Origin: Pseudoxanthomonas kalamensis DSM 18571
Lineage (GTDB): Bacteria; Pseudomonadota; Gammaproteobacteria; Xanthomonadales; Xanthomonadaceae
Direction of reading: 5' to 3'
DNA length: 64,000 nt
NCBI RefSeq assembly: GCF_010211745.1
Contig: NZ_PDWQ01000002.1
Location: 372,001-436,000 of the forward strand
Shown here: positions 17,618 to 28,540 of the stretch, one piece after another
Position numbering within the stretch: position 1 is the first letter of the stretch
Layout of the letters: every line of letters begins with the position of its first letter
Made by a program: the position numbers and the translations under genes
The notes under the pieces: model-generated
Database searches by the model: none
What the model saw: the letters and a program-made list of their open reading frames with translations, nothing else
What the model was told of the DNA's origin: nothing

Positions 17618-18280
17618 TCACTTGCCCCCCTTGTTGCCGGCCGCGGCATCCGCTGCCGCCTTCTCCTGCGCGGCCGTCTCTTCCTCGTCCAGATAGCGAT
17701 AGGTCTTCACCGTGCCAGACAGCTCGAGCATGCCCGCGTTATTGCCATCCTTGGGCTGCAGGGAAATATCGTGCATGGTCAGGATGACCACGCGCGGCAG
17801 CGAGGCCACGCCGCTGACGAAGGCGCCGAACTGGTGGTAGCTGCCGACCATGCGCAGGGCGATCGGCTTTTCGGCGTAGAACTCTTTCGGCGACTCCGGG
17901 CCGGGCTGGAACAGCTCGTTGCTCAGGCCGCTCGACAAGGCCGTCTGCGAGACATCGACGATCAGGTCGGGCATTTCGGTCTTGCTGGGCAGCTGACGGA
18001 GCATCTGCTGCAACACCTGCTCCATCTGCGCCAGCTGCTGCTTCAGCGGCTCCAGATTGGCGGCACGCCCGGCCTTGTCTTCGAAGTCCCGACGCAGCTG
18101 GGTTTCCTTGCCCTCCAGGCTTGCCAGCTCTTCGCTCTTGCCCTTGATCAGCAGGAACCAGGCCATCACCAGAATGAACAAGCCGACCAGCACGCAGAAC
18201 ACGATCTTGGCGTTGCGCGGCCAGTCGCCGATGTTGTTGAAGTCCAGGTCGCTGACCTTGAAAGGTTTCTTCTGGCTCAT
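17618..18280 (-). CDS. pilO: Type IV pilus assembly protein PilO
   Basis: A 220-aa bitopic inner-membrane protein that pairs with PilN to form the pilus alignment subcomplex. One membrane helix (about residues 26-45, KIVFCVLVGLFILVMAWFLLI) is followed by a coiled coil (48-95) and a ferredoxin-like domain (DLIVDVSQTALSSGL..., YHQFGAFVSGVASLPRVVIL). The C-terminus is Ala/Lys-rich. It overlaps pilN by 4 nt. Confidence 0.95.
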   Translation of the reverse strand: MSQKKPFKVSDLDFNNIGDWPRNAKIVFCVLVGLFILVMAWFLLIKGKSEELASLEGKETQLRRDFEDKAGRAANLEPLKQQLAQMEQVLQQMLRQLPSKTEMPDLIVDVSQTALSSGLSNELFQPGPESPKEFYAEKPIALRMVGSYHQFGAFVSGVASLPRVVILTMHDISLQPKDGNNAGMLELSGTVKTYRYLDEEETAAQEKAAADAAAGNKGGK

Positions 18281-19049
18281 GACGCCGGCTCCGTTTCAGT
18301 GGCCGGCGCGGTCGCCGGGTCGGCTTCCGGTTGCGCCGGTGCGCTGGCAGGCGTCGATTCCGTGTCGGCCGGTGTCGATGCAGGCGCATTCGCCGGAGCC
18401 GCTTCCTGCGCCGCCGGCATGACTTCGACCACTTGAGTGTCCCCGGATGCCCCGTCGGCAGCGGCCGCTTCCGCGTCGTTGGGGGTGGCCAGGCGAACCT
18501 GCAGGGTGAAGGTATACGGCAACGCCCGGGCAAAACCGGCCGCCGCACCCTTCGCGTCGCCGGGCGCCTTGGCTTCGATGATGGCCAAGTCGGGCTTGGT
18601 CATCCAGCCGGAAGATTCCAGGTTGCGCATGTAGCTGCTGACCCGCGCATTCGACTGCGCGCGGCCTTCGATGGTCAGCACCTCGCCTTCCTGTTTCAGG
18701 TTGGTCAGGGCGACGCCGTCCGGAATGGTGCGTACCAGAGAATCGAACAGGTGCACCATCTGCGAGCGATTGGCCTGCAACTCTTCGATGACCTTCTTGC
18801 GCGCCAGCAAGCGGTCCTTCTGCTTGTCCAGCGTCTCGATTTCGGCGATCTGCGCATCGAGCTTGGTGATCTCGCTGGTCAAGAACTGGTTGCGTCCCTC
18901 CTGGCCACTGATCTGGGCACCGTAGTAGAGCCACAGCAGGATCGCGAGCGCGACGCCGGCCAGCGCCGCGAAGCCGAGCATGCCGTAGAACTCTTTCTGT
19001 CGGGCCGCTCGCCGTTCCGCGCGCCAGGGGAGCAGATTGATCTTTGCCA

Positions 19050-19050
<1 letters not shown>
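18277..19050 (-). CDS. pilN: Type IV pilus assembly protein PilN
   Basis: A 257-aa bitopic protein starting with MAKINLLPWR, the conserved peptide that docks in PilM. It has a membrane helix (about 27-44), a coiled coil (45-95) and a ferredoxin-like domain. The last 65 or so residues are an unusual Ala/Pro/Glu/Thr-rich tail (from about residue 190) that is not part of the family core and is probably disordered in the periplasm. The start overlaps the pilM stop (TGATG). Confidence 0.94.
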
Positions 19051-20150
<1,100 letters not shown>

Positions 20151-20270
20151 TCAGTCTTGTTATCGGTATCTAGAGCATATCCTACGGCACTCGCGGTGTT
20201 TCGTCCCGGGTGTGCCGCTTGTCACATTTGTTTAGAGATGCAGGCCAAGTGTTTGTTTCCCCCGGAATCG

Positions 20271-20299
20271 TTACTGGCTTGCCGGCCCTAATCTATACT
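20271..20299 (+). promoter_or_regulatory. Possible promoter for the PBP1a gene
   Basis: TATACT at 20294-20299 is a good -10 element (5 of 6 to consensus), 35 nt before the ATG of the PBP1a gene. The hexamer 17 nt upstream, TTACTG (20271-20276), is a poor -35. The call rests mainly on the -10 and position. Confidence 0.3.
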
Positions 20300-20334
20300 C
20301 CGCCGCTGTCAATTGTGCAATCGGAACCGTACGG

Positions 20335-22770
20335 ATGCCCCGTTTCCGCCGCCTGCTGCGCTGGGCGATCTACCTCTTCATCGCCTTCGCGCTGATCGCC
20401 GCAATCGGGCTTGGCATCCTGTATTACGTGGTTTCCTCCAAGTTGCCCGAAGCGGATATCCAGTCGCTGCGGGATGTCCAGCTGCAGGAGCCGCTGTACA
20501 TCTACGCCCGCGACGGCCGGCTGATCGGCCTGTTCGGCGAAACCCGCCGCTATCCGGTGGATATCGATCAAGTCCCCGAGCAAGTCAAACGCGCTTTCAT
20601 CGCCGCGGAGGACAGCACCTTCTATCAGCACAAGGGCGTCGATCCCAAGGGCATCGCCCGTGCAGTCTGGCAGATCGTCAGCCGCAAGGAAGGCCGGGTA
20701 GCCGGCGGCAGCACGATCACCCAGCAGGTGACCCGCCAGTTCTTCCTGAGCTCGGAGTACAGCTACACCCGCAAGCTGGCCGAAATGATGCTGGCGATGC
20801 GGATGGAGAAGGAACTGGGCAAGGACGAGATCCTCGGCCTGTACCTGAACAAGAGCTTCTTCGGCAACCGCGCCTACGGCGTGGCCGCCGCCGCCGAGTA
20901 CTACTACGGCAAGTCGCTGGACCAGCTGACCACCGCCGAAACCGCCACCCTGGTCAGCACACTGAAATTCCCCTCCACCGGCAATCCGATCAGCAATCCG
21001 GCGCGCAACCACGAGCGCAGCCTGTACGTGATCGAACGCATGCGGGAAGACGGCTACCTGACCCCGACCGAAGCGGCCACGGCCAAAGCCGAAGCCATGC
21101 ATGCCAGACCGCACGAGCGCGAAATCGAGGTCTACGCGCCCTACGTGGCCGAAATGGTCCGCCAGGAGATGATCGCCCGCTACGGCGGCGACGTGCTGAC
21201 CAAGGGCTACCACGTCACCACCACGATCGACCCGACCACCCAGGCGGCGGCCGACACCGCGGTCCGCGATGGCCTGTCGCTGTACGACCACCGCCATGGC
21301 TGGCATGGGGTGGAGCAACACTTCGACGTGCCGGCCGATGCCGACGCCACGGCCTTGGCACGCCTGCTGAACGGCATCCCGACCCAGGCCGACATGCTGC
21401 CGACCGTGGTCACCCGCGGCGATGGCGACGGGGTGGTCGTGGTCGCCGCCGATGGCCGCGAAATCGCCCTGCCCGCCGCCGCCAGCCGCTGGACCGGGCG
21501 CACGCCGGCCGCCCTGCTCAAGCGCGGCGATCTGGTACGGATCCGCCCCGGCAAGAACGAGGGCGACTACCTGATCGACCAGATCCCGGCCGCGCAGGCC
21601 TCGCTGGTCTCGCTGGAAGCCAACACCGGCGCCATCCGCGCCATCATTGGCGGTTACAGCTTCGCCGGAAACGAATTCAACCGCGCCACCCAGGCCCGGC
21701 GCCAGCCCGGCTCCAGCTTCAAGCCGTTCGTGTACGCCGCCGCCTTCGACAAGGGCTTCAACCCGGCCTCGATCGTGCTCGACGCCCCGGTGGTGTTTCG
21801 CGACCGTCGCGGCCGCATGTGGCGGCCGCAGAACGACGGTGGCGGGTTCTCCGGACCGATGCCGCTGCGCGAGGCGCTGGTGCGCTCGAAGAACCTGGTT
21901 TCGGTCCGCCTGCTGGACGGGATCGGTGTCGATTTTGCCCGCAAGTACATCAGCCAGTTCGGCTTCGAGGAATCCGAGCTGCCGCCCAACCTGTCGATGT
22001 CGCTGGGCACCGCCTCGCTGACCCCGCTGTCGATGGCGCGCGGTTATGCCGCCTTCGCCAACGGCGGCTCGCGCATTACCCCGTGGCTGATCGACGAGGT
22101 CAAGGACCGCGACGGCAGCGTCATCTTCAAGGAAGTCCCGGCCGTGGCCTGCCGCAGCTGTGGCGGCCATGCCGGCAGTTCGGCGACCAGCAGCGTCGTC
22201 GACGGTTTCAACTTCGGCCCGACGCAATCGGCCGCTCCCAAGCCCGAGGCCGCGCCCTCGCCGGAAAGCGCGCCGCAAACCGCAGGAAACGACCCCGCGA
22301 CCGCCGAAACCACCACCGCCCCGCGTGCGATCGACGAACGTACCGCCTACCAACTGGTGTCGATGATGCGCGACGTGGTGCTTCGCGGCACGGCGACGGC
22401 GGCACGGGTACTGAACCGCGAGGACGTCGGCGGCAAGACCGGTTCCACCAACGACTACCGCGATGCCTGGTTCGCCGGGTTCGGCGGCCCCTATGCCACC
22501 GTGGTCTGGGTCGGCAAGGACAATTTCCGCAGCCTCGGCCGCGGCGAGTACGGCGGCCGCGCCGCGCTGCCGATCTGGATCGACTACATGCGGGTGGCGC
22601 TGAAGGATCAGCCGGTGGCGCAGAATGAACCGCCGCAAGGCATGGTCGAAGTGACGGTCAACGGCAAGACCGAATGGGTCAAGGTCGAAGACGCCGACCG
22701 CATGCACGACGACGACAGCTTCTACGACGAGGATGTCTTGCCCGACGAGGAGGCGTTCGACATCTTCTGA
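20335..22770 (+). CDS. mrcA: Penicillin-binding protein 1A
   Basis: Class A bifunctional peptidoglycan synthase of 811 aa. It has one N-terminal membrane helix (about 11-33), a GT51 glycosyltransferase domain with catalytic E92 in [12 protein letters not shown] and GGSTITQQ, and an OB-like insert. The transpeptidase domain carries S460-S-F-K463 (PGSSFKPF), S518-K-N and K701-T-G-S. Before the KTGS box is a CRSCGG pair and a roughly 70-residue Ala/Pro-rich insert, as in other gammaproteobacterial PBP1a proteins. The C-terminal tail is very acidic. Divergence from pilMNOPQ is a classic arrangement in Pseudomonas and Xanthomonas. Confidence 0.96.
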   Translation: MPRFRRLLRWAIYLFIAFALIAAIGLGILYYVVSSKLPEADIQSLRDVQLQEPLYIYARDGRLIGLFGETRRYPVDIDQVPEQVKRAFIAAEDSTFYQHKGVDPKGIARAVWQIVSRKEGRVAGGSTITQQVTRQFFLSSEYSYTRKLAEMMLAMRMEKELGKDEILGLYLNKSFFGNRAYGVAAAAEYYYGKSLDQLTTAETATLVSTLKFPSTGNPISNPARNHERSLYVIERMREDGYLTPTEAATAKAEAMHARPHEREIEVYAPYVAEMVRQEMIARYGGDVLTKGYHVTTTIDPTTQAAADTAVRDGLSLYDHRHGWHGVEQHFDVPADADATALARLLNGIPTQADMLPTVVTRGDGDGVVVVAADGREIALPAAASRWTGRTPAALLKRGDLVRIRPGKNEGDYLIDQIPAAQASLVSLEANTGAIRAIIGGYSFAGNEFNRATQARRQPGSSFKPFVYAAAFDKGFNPASIVLDAPVVFRDRRGRMWRPQNDGGGFSGPMPLREALVRSKNLVSVRLLDGIGVDFARKYISQFGFEESELPPNLSMSLGTASLTPLSMARGYAAFANGGSRITPWLIDEVKDRDGSVIFKEVPAVACRSCGGHAGSSATSSVVDGFNFGPTQSAAPKPEAAPSPESAPQTAGNDPATAETTTAPRAIDERTAYQLVSMMRDVVLRGTATAARVLNREDVGGKTGSTNDYRDAWFAGFGGPYATVVWVGKDNFRSLGRGEYGGRAALPIWIDYMRVALKDQPVAQNEPPQGMVEVTVNGKTEWVKVEDADRMHDDDSFYDEDVLPDEEAFDIF

Positions 22771-22848
22771 TCCGGAAGGAATCGTCCTTCCCCGGACCGA
22801 TACGGGTTTCCTGTAGAGTCGATCAAGGCCTCCGCAGGGGACATCGAC

Positions 22849-23502
22849 ATGCATCGCGCCCGCCAACATGCCGAGACGCGGACCCGCGAGCGTCGGCGAC
22901 GACTGGCCCACGAAGCCGCACGATTGATGGCCGAGGGCGGGTTCCGCGACTTCCACCAGGCCAAGCTCAAGGCCGCCAGCCGGCTGGGCATCCACGACGA
23001 TGCCTCGCTGCCGCGCAATCGCGAGATCGAGGACGCCCTGCGCGAATACCAGCGCCTGTTCTTCGGCGACGCGCAGGTTTCCGCCTTGCGCATGCGCCGC
23101 GAAGCCGCCCTGCACGCGCTGGAGTTCCTCGCCCGTTTCGAGCCGCGGCTGGTCGGCCCGGTGCTGGACGGCACCGCCGATGCGCGCTCGCCGGTGCAGT
23201 TGCACCTGTTCGCCGACGACGCCGATGCGGTGCCGCGCTTCCTCGACGAACACGGCATCCCGGCCGAATCGCGCAGCCGCCACGTCCGTCTGGACCGCAA
23301 CCGGGAAACCGACCTGCCGGTCTGGCGGTTCTCCGCCGACGGCATCGGTTTCGACCTGCTGGTCCTGCCGCGCGACGCCCTGCGCCAGGCGCCACTGTCC
23401 GCCGTGGACGAAAAGCCGATGCGCCGGGCCTCGGTAGCCCAGCTGCGGGAATTGCTGGCCGAGGACGAGATCGAAAACTACCTGGACGTGCCGTCCGCCT
23501 GA
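22849..23502 (+). CDS. Conserved protein of unknown function
   Basis: A 217-aa soluble protein with no signal or membrane segment. The start has AGGGGA 8 nt upstream. The first 100 residues are a strongly basic helical region (RTRERRRRLAHEAARLMAEGG), followed by a mixed alpha/beta part (VLDGTADARSPVQLHLFADDADAVPRFLDEHGIP) that recalls a nucleotidyltransferase-like core (GT...D), though I cannot assign it. It ends with an acidic helix. It follows mrcA by 78 nt on the same strand and ends at a bidirectional hairpin. I do not recognise a named family. Confidence 0.75.
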   Translation: MHRARQHAETRTRERRRRLAHEAARLMAEGGFRDFHQAKLKAASRLGIHDDASLPRNREIEDALREYQRLFFGDAQVSALRMRREAALHALEFLARFEPRLVGPVLDGTADARSPVQLHLFADDADAVPRFLDEHGIPAESRSRHVRLDRNRETDLPVWRFSADGIGFDLLVLPRDALRQAPLSAVDEKPMRRASVAQLRELLAEDEIENYLDVPSA

Positions 23503-23510
23503 AACGACGA

Positions 23511-23530
23511 CGCCCCGCCGAAGCGGGGCG
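23511..23530. terminator. Bidirectional terminator between 22849-23502 and gltA
   Basis: A perfect 8-bp GC stem CGCCCCGC (23511-23518)/GCGGGGCG (23523-23530) with a CGAA loop lies between two converging genes, 8 nt after one stop and 31 nt after the other. U-tracts are weak on both sides. Confidence 0.7.
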
Positions 23531-23561
23531 CCATCCTGATCAACCGCAACAACCCGCAGGC

Positions 23562-24860
23562 TTAGCGGTCGCCGGCGCCCTTGTAGTCGCGCACGTCGTA
23601 ACCGGTGTAGATCTGCCGGGGGCGACCGATCTTCATTTCCGGATCGACCTGCTGCTCCAGCCAGTGTGCCACCCAACCGGCGGTGCGGCCGATGGCGAAC
23701 ATGACCGTGAACATCTCGGTCGGGATCTTCAGCGCCTTGTAGATGATGCCGCTGTAGAAATCGACGTTGGGGTAAAGCTTGCGCTCGACGAAGTATTCGT
23801 CCTTCAGCGCGGCCTCTTCCAGCTTCATCGCCACTTCCAGCAGCGGATCGTCCACGCCCAGCTCGCCCAGCACCTTGTGGGTCATCTCGCGGATGATCTT
23901 GGCGCGCGGGTCGAAGTTCTTGTAGACGCGGTGGCCGAAGCCCATCAGGCGGAACGGATCGCTCTTGTCCTTGGCCCGGGCCACGGCGGTTTCGACCTTG
24001 TCCGCGGTGCCGATCTCATCGAGCATCTTCAGCACCGCTTCGTTGGCGCCGCCATGCGCCGGGCCCCACAGCGCGGTGATGCCGGCGGCCACCGAGGCAT
24101 ACGGATTGGCACCGGTCGAACCGACCAGCCGCACGGTCGAGGTGGAGGCGTTCTGCTCGTGGTCGGCGTGCAGGATGAACAGCAGGTCCAGCGCCTTGGC
24201 CACCACCGGATTCATTTCCAGCGGCTCGCTCGGCAGTTCGAACATCATGTGCAGGAAGCGGTCGACGTAGCCGACGTTGTTGCGCGGGTAGCGGATCGGC
24301 CAGCCGATCGAGTAGCGGTAGGCCGCAGCGGCCAGGGTCGGCACCTTGGCGATCAGGCGGATCGCGGCCAGCCGACGCTGCTCCGGATCCTCCAGGTCGA
24401 GGGTGTCGTGGTAGAACGCCGACAGCGAAGCGACGCTGGCGGCAAGCATCGCCATCGGGTGCGCGTCGTAGTTGAAACCCTGCAGGAAGTTCTTCAACTT
24501 CTCGTGCATCATCGTGTGATGCGTGACCTCGTTCTCGAAAGCCGAGAACGCTTCCTTGCTTGGCAGCTCGCCATTCATCAGCAGATAGGCCACCTCGAGG
24601 AAATTCGAGTGCTCGGCCAGTTGTTCGATCGGGTAGCCGCGGTACAGCAGCACGCCCTTGTCGCCGTCGATGTAGGTCACCGCGGACTTGCAGCTCGCCG
24701 TGGCGGTGAAGCCGGAGTCGTAGGTGAACAGGCCGGTTTCCTTGGTCAGCCTGGAAATGTCGACGCAATCGTTGCCCAAGGTGGGCTTGAGCACCGGCAA
24801 CGCCACCGCCTTGTCGCCGGCGGTCAGGGTCACCTGATCGAGTGCTTTGGAATCGGACAC
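23562..24860 (-). CDS. gltA: Citrate synthase (type II)
   Basis: A 432-aa enzyme that condenses acetyl-CoA and oxaloacetate to citrate. The GTG at 24860 ([12 protein letters not shown]) is preceded by AAGGAG 6-7 nt upstream; the ATG at 24905 has none. Catalytic regions are present: [31 protein letters not shown] and the active-site aspartate in YPNVDFYSG. The length and the [19 protein letters not shown]-terminal domain fit the large, NADH-sensitive hexameric type of Gram-negatives. It is a single gene with its own promoter region and a leader hairpin. Confidence 0.97.
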   Translation of the reverse strand: MSDSKALDQVTLTAGDKAVALPVLKPTLGNDCVDISRLTKETGLFTYDSGFTATASCKSAVTYIDGDKGVLLYRGYPIEQLAEHSNFLEVAYLLMNGELPSKEAFSAFENEVTHHTMMHEKLKNFLQGFNYDAHPMAMLAASVASLSAFYHDTLDLEDPEQRRLAAIRLIAKVPTLAAAAYRYSIGWPIRYPRNNVGYVDRFLHMMFELPSEPLEMNPVVAKALDLLFILHADHEQNASTSTVRLVGSTGANPYASVAAGITALWGPAHGGANEAVLKMLDEIGTADKVETAVARAKDKSDPFRLMGFGHRVYKNFDPRAKIIREMTHKVLGELGVDDPLLEVAMKLEEAALKDEYFVERKLYPNVDFYSGIIYKALKIPTEMFTVMFAIGRTAGWVAHWLEQQVDPEMKIGRPRQIYTGYDVRDYKGAGDR

Positions 24861-24913
24861 AGCATGCTCCTTCGTGGGGGGCGCCGGGCACGCGACCTGA
24901 CGCATGACGGGAG

Positions 24914-24949
24914 CCCGCGGCGGTCCCGCGGGTACTGTGAATTATCGCA
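24914..24949 (-). promoter_or_regulatory. gltA extended -10 promoter and 5'-end hairpin
   Basis: On the minus strand TGC-GATAAT (GATAAT at 24946-24941) is an extended -10 element; no -35 hexamer is seen at the right distance. Transcription would begin near 24934. A perfect 7-bp stem CCCGCGG/CCGCGGG (24914-24920 with 24926-24932) with a 5-base loop would then sit at the extreme 5' end of the roughly 75-nt leader. Such hairpins can protect mRNA ends; that role is inferred. Confidence 0.45.
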
Positions 24950-25035
24950 TACGCGCCAGCGCGCCGCGGCTGCGCAAACGCGTCTTCGGAGGCGAATCCG
25001 ACTAAAGGACGAGCCGCGCGAAAGCACAAACGGAA

Positions 25036-25058
25036 ACGGCCGCGCTAGGCGCGGCCGT
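25036..25058 (-). terminator. Intrinsic terminator after rpmE2
   Basis: A perfect 10-bp stem, ACGGCCGCGC (25036-25045) with 25049-25058, and a TAG loop. On the minus strand it lies 35 nt after the rpmE2 stop and is followed by TTTCCGTTT. Confidence 0.8.
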
Positions 25059-25093
25059 CGAGTCCGAAGCATTTCACCACGCTGTCGCGGCGA

Positions 25094-25339
25094 TTACTTC
25101 TGCTGGTAACGACGCTGGAACTTGTCGATGCGCCCGCCGGTGTCCACGACCTTGTGCTTGCCGGTGTAGAACGGGTGGGAGGCGGAGGAAATTTCCACCT
25201 TGACCAGCGGGTACTCGTTGCCGTCCTCCCAGGTCGTGGTTTCCTTGCTGGCAAGGGTCGACCGGGTCAGGATCTTGAAATCCGAAGTCACGTCGTGGAA
25301 GACGACTTCGCGGTATTCGGGATGGATGTCGGCCTTCAT
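25094..25339 (-). CDS. rpmE2: 50S ribosomal protein L31 type B
   Basis: An 81-aa ribosomal protein starting [16 protein letters not shown]. It lacks the zinc-binding CxxC of the type A (C+) form and has the longer type B form with FKILTRSTL and [20 protein letters not shown]. The C-minus form replaces the zinc protein when zinc is scarce in many bacteria. It is followed by a strong terminator, 69 nt downstream of the nucleoside hydrolase. Confidence 0.95.
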   Translation of the reverse strand: MKADIHPEYREVVFHDVTSDFKILTRSTLASKETTTWEDGNEYPLVKVEISSASHPFYTGKHKVVDTGGRIDKFQRRYQQK

Positions 25340-25407
25340 GGCGGCACCAGATGTGCGAAGGGAAGCCCAGCATTGTAACCAAAGCCCCTGGCGCGGCGCA
25401 AGCCGGC

Positions 25408-26352
25408 TCAGGTCGCGGCCAGCGCCTCCCGGATCAGGCCCTCGAAACGGTCGCGGTCGTAGCGCAGCAGGATCTCAGGCCCGGCCTCCGTCCCCTCGGC
25501 CTCGTGCCGCCAGTCGACCAGGCTGGCGCCGCGGCCGTGGCCGCCCTGCAGTTCGATCACCAGCGGCCGCCGCACCCGTTCCAGCGCGCCCTCCGGCTGC
25601 AGCGCCAGCGCCATGCCCAGGGCATCGGCGGCGTACCAATATTCGCCCCGGCGATCCAGCGACCACAGCCGGGTTTTCTCGGAGATGGCAGCGTAGAAGC
25701 GCGCCTGCGGGGTATCGGCCCGCAGCCACTCCTCGACCCGTTCGTGCAACAGGCCATGAGCCAGGGTGGCCTCCCAGTCGGCCAGTTCGATGGCGCTGCC
25801 GAAGGCCTGGAACACCAGATGCGCGGCTTCCGGGTCGAAATAGAAGTTGAACTCCGCCGCCGCGGTGATGTTGCCGTGCGCGGTGACCGCCCCGCCCATC
25901 ACCACCAGCCGGGCCACCCGCTGCGGCAGGCTCGGGTCCAGCTTCAGCGCCAGCGCGATGTTGGTCAGCGGCCCCAGCGCCACCAGCAGCAGGCGCCCGG
26001 CGTGCTGGTGCGACAAGCGCAGGATGGCCAGCGCGGCATGTTCGGCCTCGGCCTGCCGGGCCGGCGGCGGGTAACCGACATCGCCGAACCCGTCCTCGCC
26101 GTGCACGTAACCGGCGTCCGGGGCCGGATGCAGCAGCGGCGCCGGCGCGCCGGCGAACACCGGAATGTCATCACGGCCGGCCACTTCGCACAGCTTCAGC
26201 GCGTTGCGCACGGTATGGGCCAGGCCGACATTGCCGGCAGCGATGCTCAACCCGACCACCCGGTGGCGCGGGTCGTTGAAGGCCATCAGCAGGGCCAGCG
26301 CGTCGTCCACGCCGGGGTCGGTATCGATCAACAGCGGAATGCGTTCGTCCAT
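25408..26352 (-). CDS. Nucleoside hydrolase (inosine-uridine preferring family)
   Basis: A 314-aa enzyme that hydrolyses the N-glycosidic bond of nucleosides. The calcium-binding DTDPGVDDA motif (about 10-18) and the [39 protein letters not shown] and C-terminal ADALGMAL regions are all in place. Substrate preference cannot be read. It follows recG by 24 nt on the same strand and is probably co-transcribed with it. Confidence 0.93.
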   Translation of the reverse strand: MDERIPLLIDTDPGVDDALALLMAFNDPRHRVVGLSIAAGNVGLAHTVRNALKLCEVAGRDDIPVFAGAPAPLLHPAPDAGYVHGEDGFGDVGYPPPARQAEAEHAALAILRLSHQHAGRLLLVALGPLTNIALALKLDPSLPQRVARLVVMGGAVTAHGNITAAAEFNFYFDPEAAHLVFQAFGSAIELADWEATLAHGLLHERVEEWLRADTPQARFYAAISEKTRLWSLDRRGEYWYAADALGMALALQPEGALERVRRPLVIELQGGHGRGASLVDWRHEAEGTEAGPEILLRYDRDRFEGLIREALAAT

Positions 26353-26376
26353 TCGCCCATTATGCGCGAAGCGGTT

Positions 26377-28482
26377 TCAGGCCCCGGCATAGCGGGCCGC
26401 GCCACCGACCCAGCGGGCGACGATGCGGTCGGCCTGCTGCGGCGCCTCGGCCAGCAGGCGGTCGGCCAGCGCGTGCACCTGCGGCAACAGGCCGGCGTCG
26501 CGGCCGAGGTCGGCGATGCGGAAATCGGCCAGCCCGGTCTGGCGAGTGCCCAGCAACTCGCCGGGACCGCGCAGTTCCAGGTCCTTTTCGGCGATCACGA
26601 AGCCGTCGCTGGTCTGGCGCAGGGTATCCAGCCGCTGCCGCGCCATCTGCGACAACGGCGGCTGGTACAGCAACACGCAGGTCGAAGCCGCCGCGCCGCG
26701 CCCGACCCGGCCGCGCAACTGGTGCAACTGCGCCAGGCCCAGCCGCTCGGCGTTCTCGATGATCATCAGCGAGGCATTGGGCACGTCGACGCCGACCTCG
26801 ATTACCGTGGTCGCCACCAGCAGATCGATCTCACCACGGGTGAAGGCCTGCATGGCGGCCTGCTTGGCCGCGGCCTTCATCCGCCCGTGGACCAGAGCGA
26901 TGCGCAACTCCGGCATTGCCGCATCCAGTTGTTCGAAGGTGGTCTGCGCGGCCTGGGCGACCACTTCGTCGGATTCGTCGATCAGGGTGCATACCCAGTA
27001 GGCCTGGCGGCCTTCGCTGCAGGCGGCGCGGATGCGTTCGACCAGTTCCGGCCGACGCTCGGCGGCCAGCGCCACCGTCTGCACCGGGGTGCGTCCGGGC
27101 GGCAACTCGTCAATCGCCGATACATCAAGATCGGCATAGGCGGTCATGGCCAGGGTGCGCGGGATCGGGGTAGCGGTCATCACCAGCTGGTGCGGCACCG
27201 CGCCGCCGCCGGCCGCGCCCTTGTCGCGCAAGGCTAATCGTTGCTGCACGCCGAAACGGTGCTGCTCGTCGACGATGGCCAGGGCCAGATCGTGGAACAC
27301 CACCGCCTCCTGCATCAGCGCGTGGGTGCCGACCACGACCTGCGCCACGCCAGAAGCCACGTCCTCCAGCGCCTTGGCGCGCGCCTTGCCGGTCACCTTG
27401 CCGGCCAGCCAGGTCACCTGCACGCCCAGTGGCTGCAACCACGCGTGCAGGTTGCGCAGGTGCTGCTCGGCCAGCAATTCGGTCGGCGCGGCCAGCGCGA
27501 CCTGCCGCCCCTGCTCAACCGCCAGCATCGCCGCCAGCGCGGCGACCACGGTCTTGCCGGAACCGACATCGCCCTGCACCAACCGCAGCATCGGCAACGG
27601 CTTGGCGAGGTCGGCGCATACCTGTTCGAACACCCGCCGTTGCGCCGCGGTCAACCGGAACGGCAACGACTGCTCCAGCCGGCGTGCCAGCACGCCGTCG
27701 CCGGCCAGCACCGGCGCGCGATGCCGCTGCAGGGCGATCCGCTGCCGACGCAGGCTCAACTGGTGCGCCAGCAATTCCTCCAGCGCCAACCGGCGCTGCG
27801 CCGGATGCTGGCCGGTCAGCAACGCGGACACGTCGGCATCGAGTGGCGGACGATGCAGTGTCAGCACGGCCTCGCGCAGCGAAGGCAGCCGCAACGCATC
27901 CAGCACGTCCGCCGGCAGCAGCTCCAGCGAGGCCTCGTCGGGCAGGCGATCCAGCGCCTGCGCCACCAGCCGGCGCAGACTGACCGGGCCGATGCCCTCG
28001 ATCGCCGGATACACCGGGTCCAGCGCCTCGCCCAGGTCTTCGCCACCCTCTTCGTCCAGCACCCGATAGCTGGGGTGGACGATCTCCAGTCCGTGCTGGC
28101 CCGGGCGCGGCGTGCCGTAGCAACGCACCCGTGCGCCGACGCGGAACTGGTTGACCTGCTGCGAACGGAAGTGGAAGAAGCGCAGGACCAGGGTTGCCTG
28201 CGAATCGTCGGCGATCGCCACCCGCAACATCGGCCGGTAGCGGAAGCCGCGTTCGACCGCTTCCACCCTGCCCTCGACCTGTACTGTCTCGCCCGCCCGC
28301 AGTTCGGCAATCGGCGTCAGCCGGGTGCGGTCCTCGTACTGCCGCGGCAGGTGCAGCCACAAATCCTGCAGGGTCAGCAGGCCGCGCGCGGCCAGCTTCT
28401 CGGCCACCCGCGGGCCAACGCCCTTCAGCGAGGCGATGGGGATGCGGGCCGCCTCGTCGTGCCCGGAACCGGCTTGCGACAT
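26377..28482 (-). CDS. recG: ATP-dependent DNA helicase RecG
   Basis: A 701-aa branch-migrating helicase that rescues stalled replication forks. Start ATG 28482 (MSQAGSGHDEAARIPIASLKGVGPRVAEKL) is preferred to 28494; neither has a strong ribosome site. It has the N-terminal wedge/OB domain (VEGRVEAVERGFRYRPMLRVAI), Walker A GDVGSGKTVVA, the DEQH box (AIVDEQHRFGVQQR), TATPIPRT, and QLRGRVGRGAAASTCVLLY in helicase domain 2. Length is normal. Confidence 0.96.
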   Translation of the reverse strand: MSQAGSGHDEAARIPIASLKGVGPRVAEKLAARGLLTLQDLWLHLPRQYEDRTRLTPIAELRAGETVQVEGRVEAVERGFRYRPMLRVAIADDSQATLVLRFFHFRSQQVNQFRVGARVRCYGTPRPGQHGLEIVHPSYRVLDEEGGEDLGEALDPVYPAIEGIGPVSLRRLVAQALDRLPDEASLELLPADVLDALRLPSLREAVLTLHRPPLDADVSALLTGQHPAQRRLALEELLAHQLSLRRQRIALQRHRAPVLAGDGVLARRLEQSLPFRLTAAQRRVFEQVCADLAKPLPMLRLVQGDVGSGKTVVAALAAMLAVEQGRQVALAAPTELLAEQHLRNLHAWLQPLGVQVTWLAGKVTGKARAKALEDVASGVAQVVVGTHALMQEAVVFHDLALAIVDEQHRFGVQQRLALRDKGAAGGGAVPHQLVMTATPIPRTLAMTAYADLDVSAIDELPPGRTPVQTVALAAERRPELVERIRAACSEGRQAYWVCTLIDESDEVVAQAAQTTFEQLDAAMPELRIALVHGRMKAAAKQAAMQAFTRGEIDLLVATTVIEVGVDVPNASLMIIENAERLGLAQLHQLRGRVGRGAAASTCVLLYQPPLSQMARQRLDTLRQTSDGFVIAEKDLELRGPGELLGTRQTGLADFRIADLGRDAGLLPQVHALADRLLAEAPQQADRIVARWVGGAARYAGA

Positions 28483-28540
28483 GCCGACAAGCATGCAGGC
28501 TGGCCCCGGCGGATGCCAGCCCGCCGGAACCCGGCCACGA

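Noticed and set aside
20307-20312. Perfect TTGACA on the minus strand facing pilM.
   Set aside because: No -10 hexamer at 16-18 nt; the only TATA-like bases are about 10 nt away.
20293-23676. A 1127-codon open frame on the minus strand.
   Set aside because: Antisense to mrcA and the 22849 gene; no recognisable domain and skewed composition.
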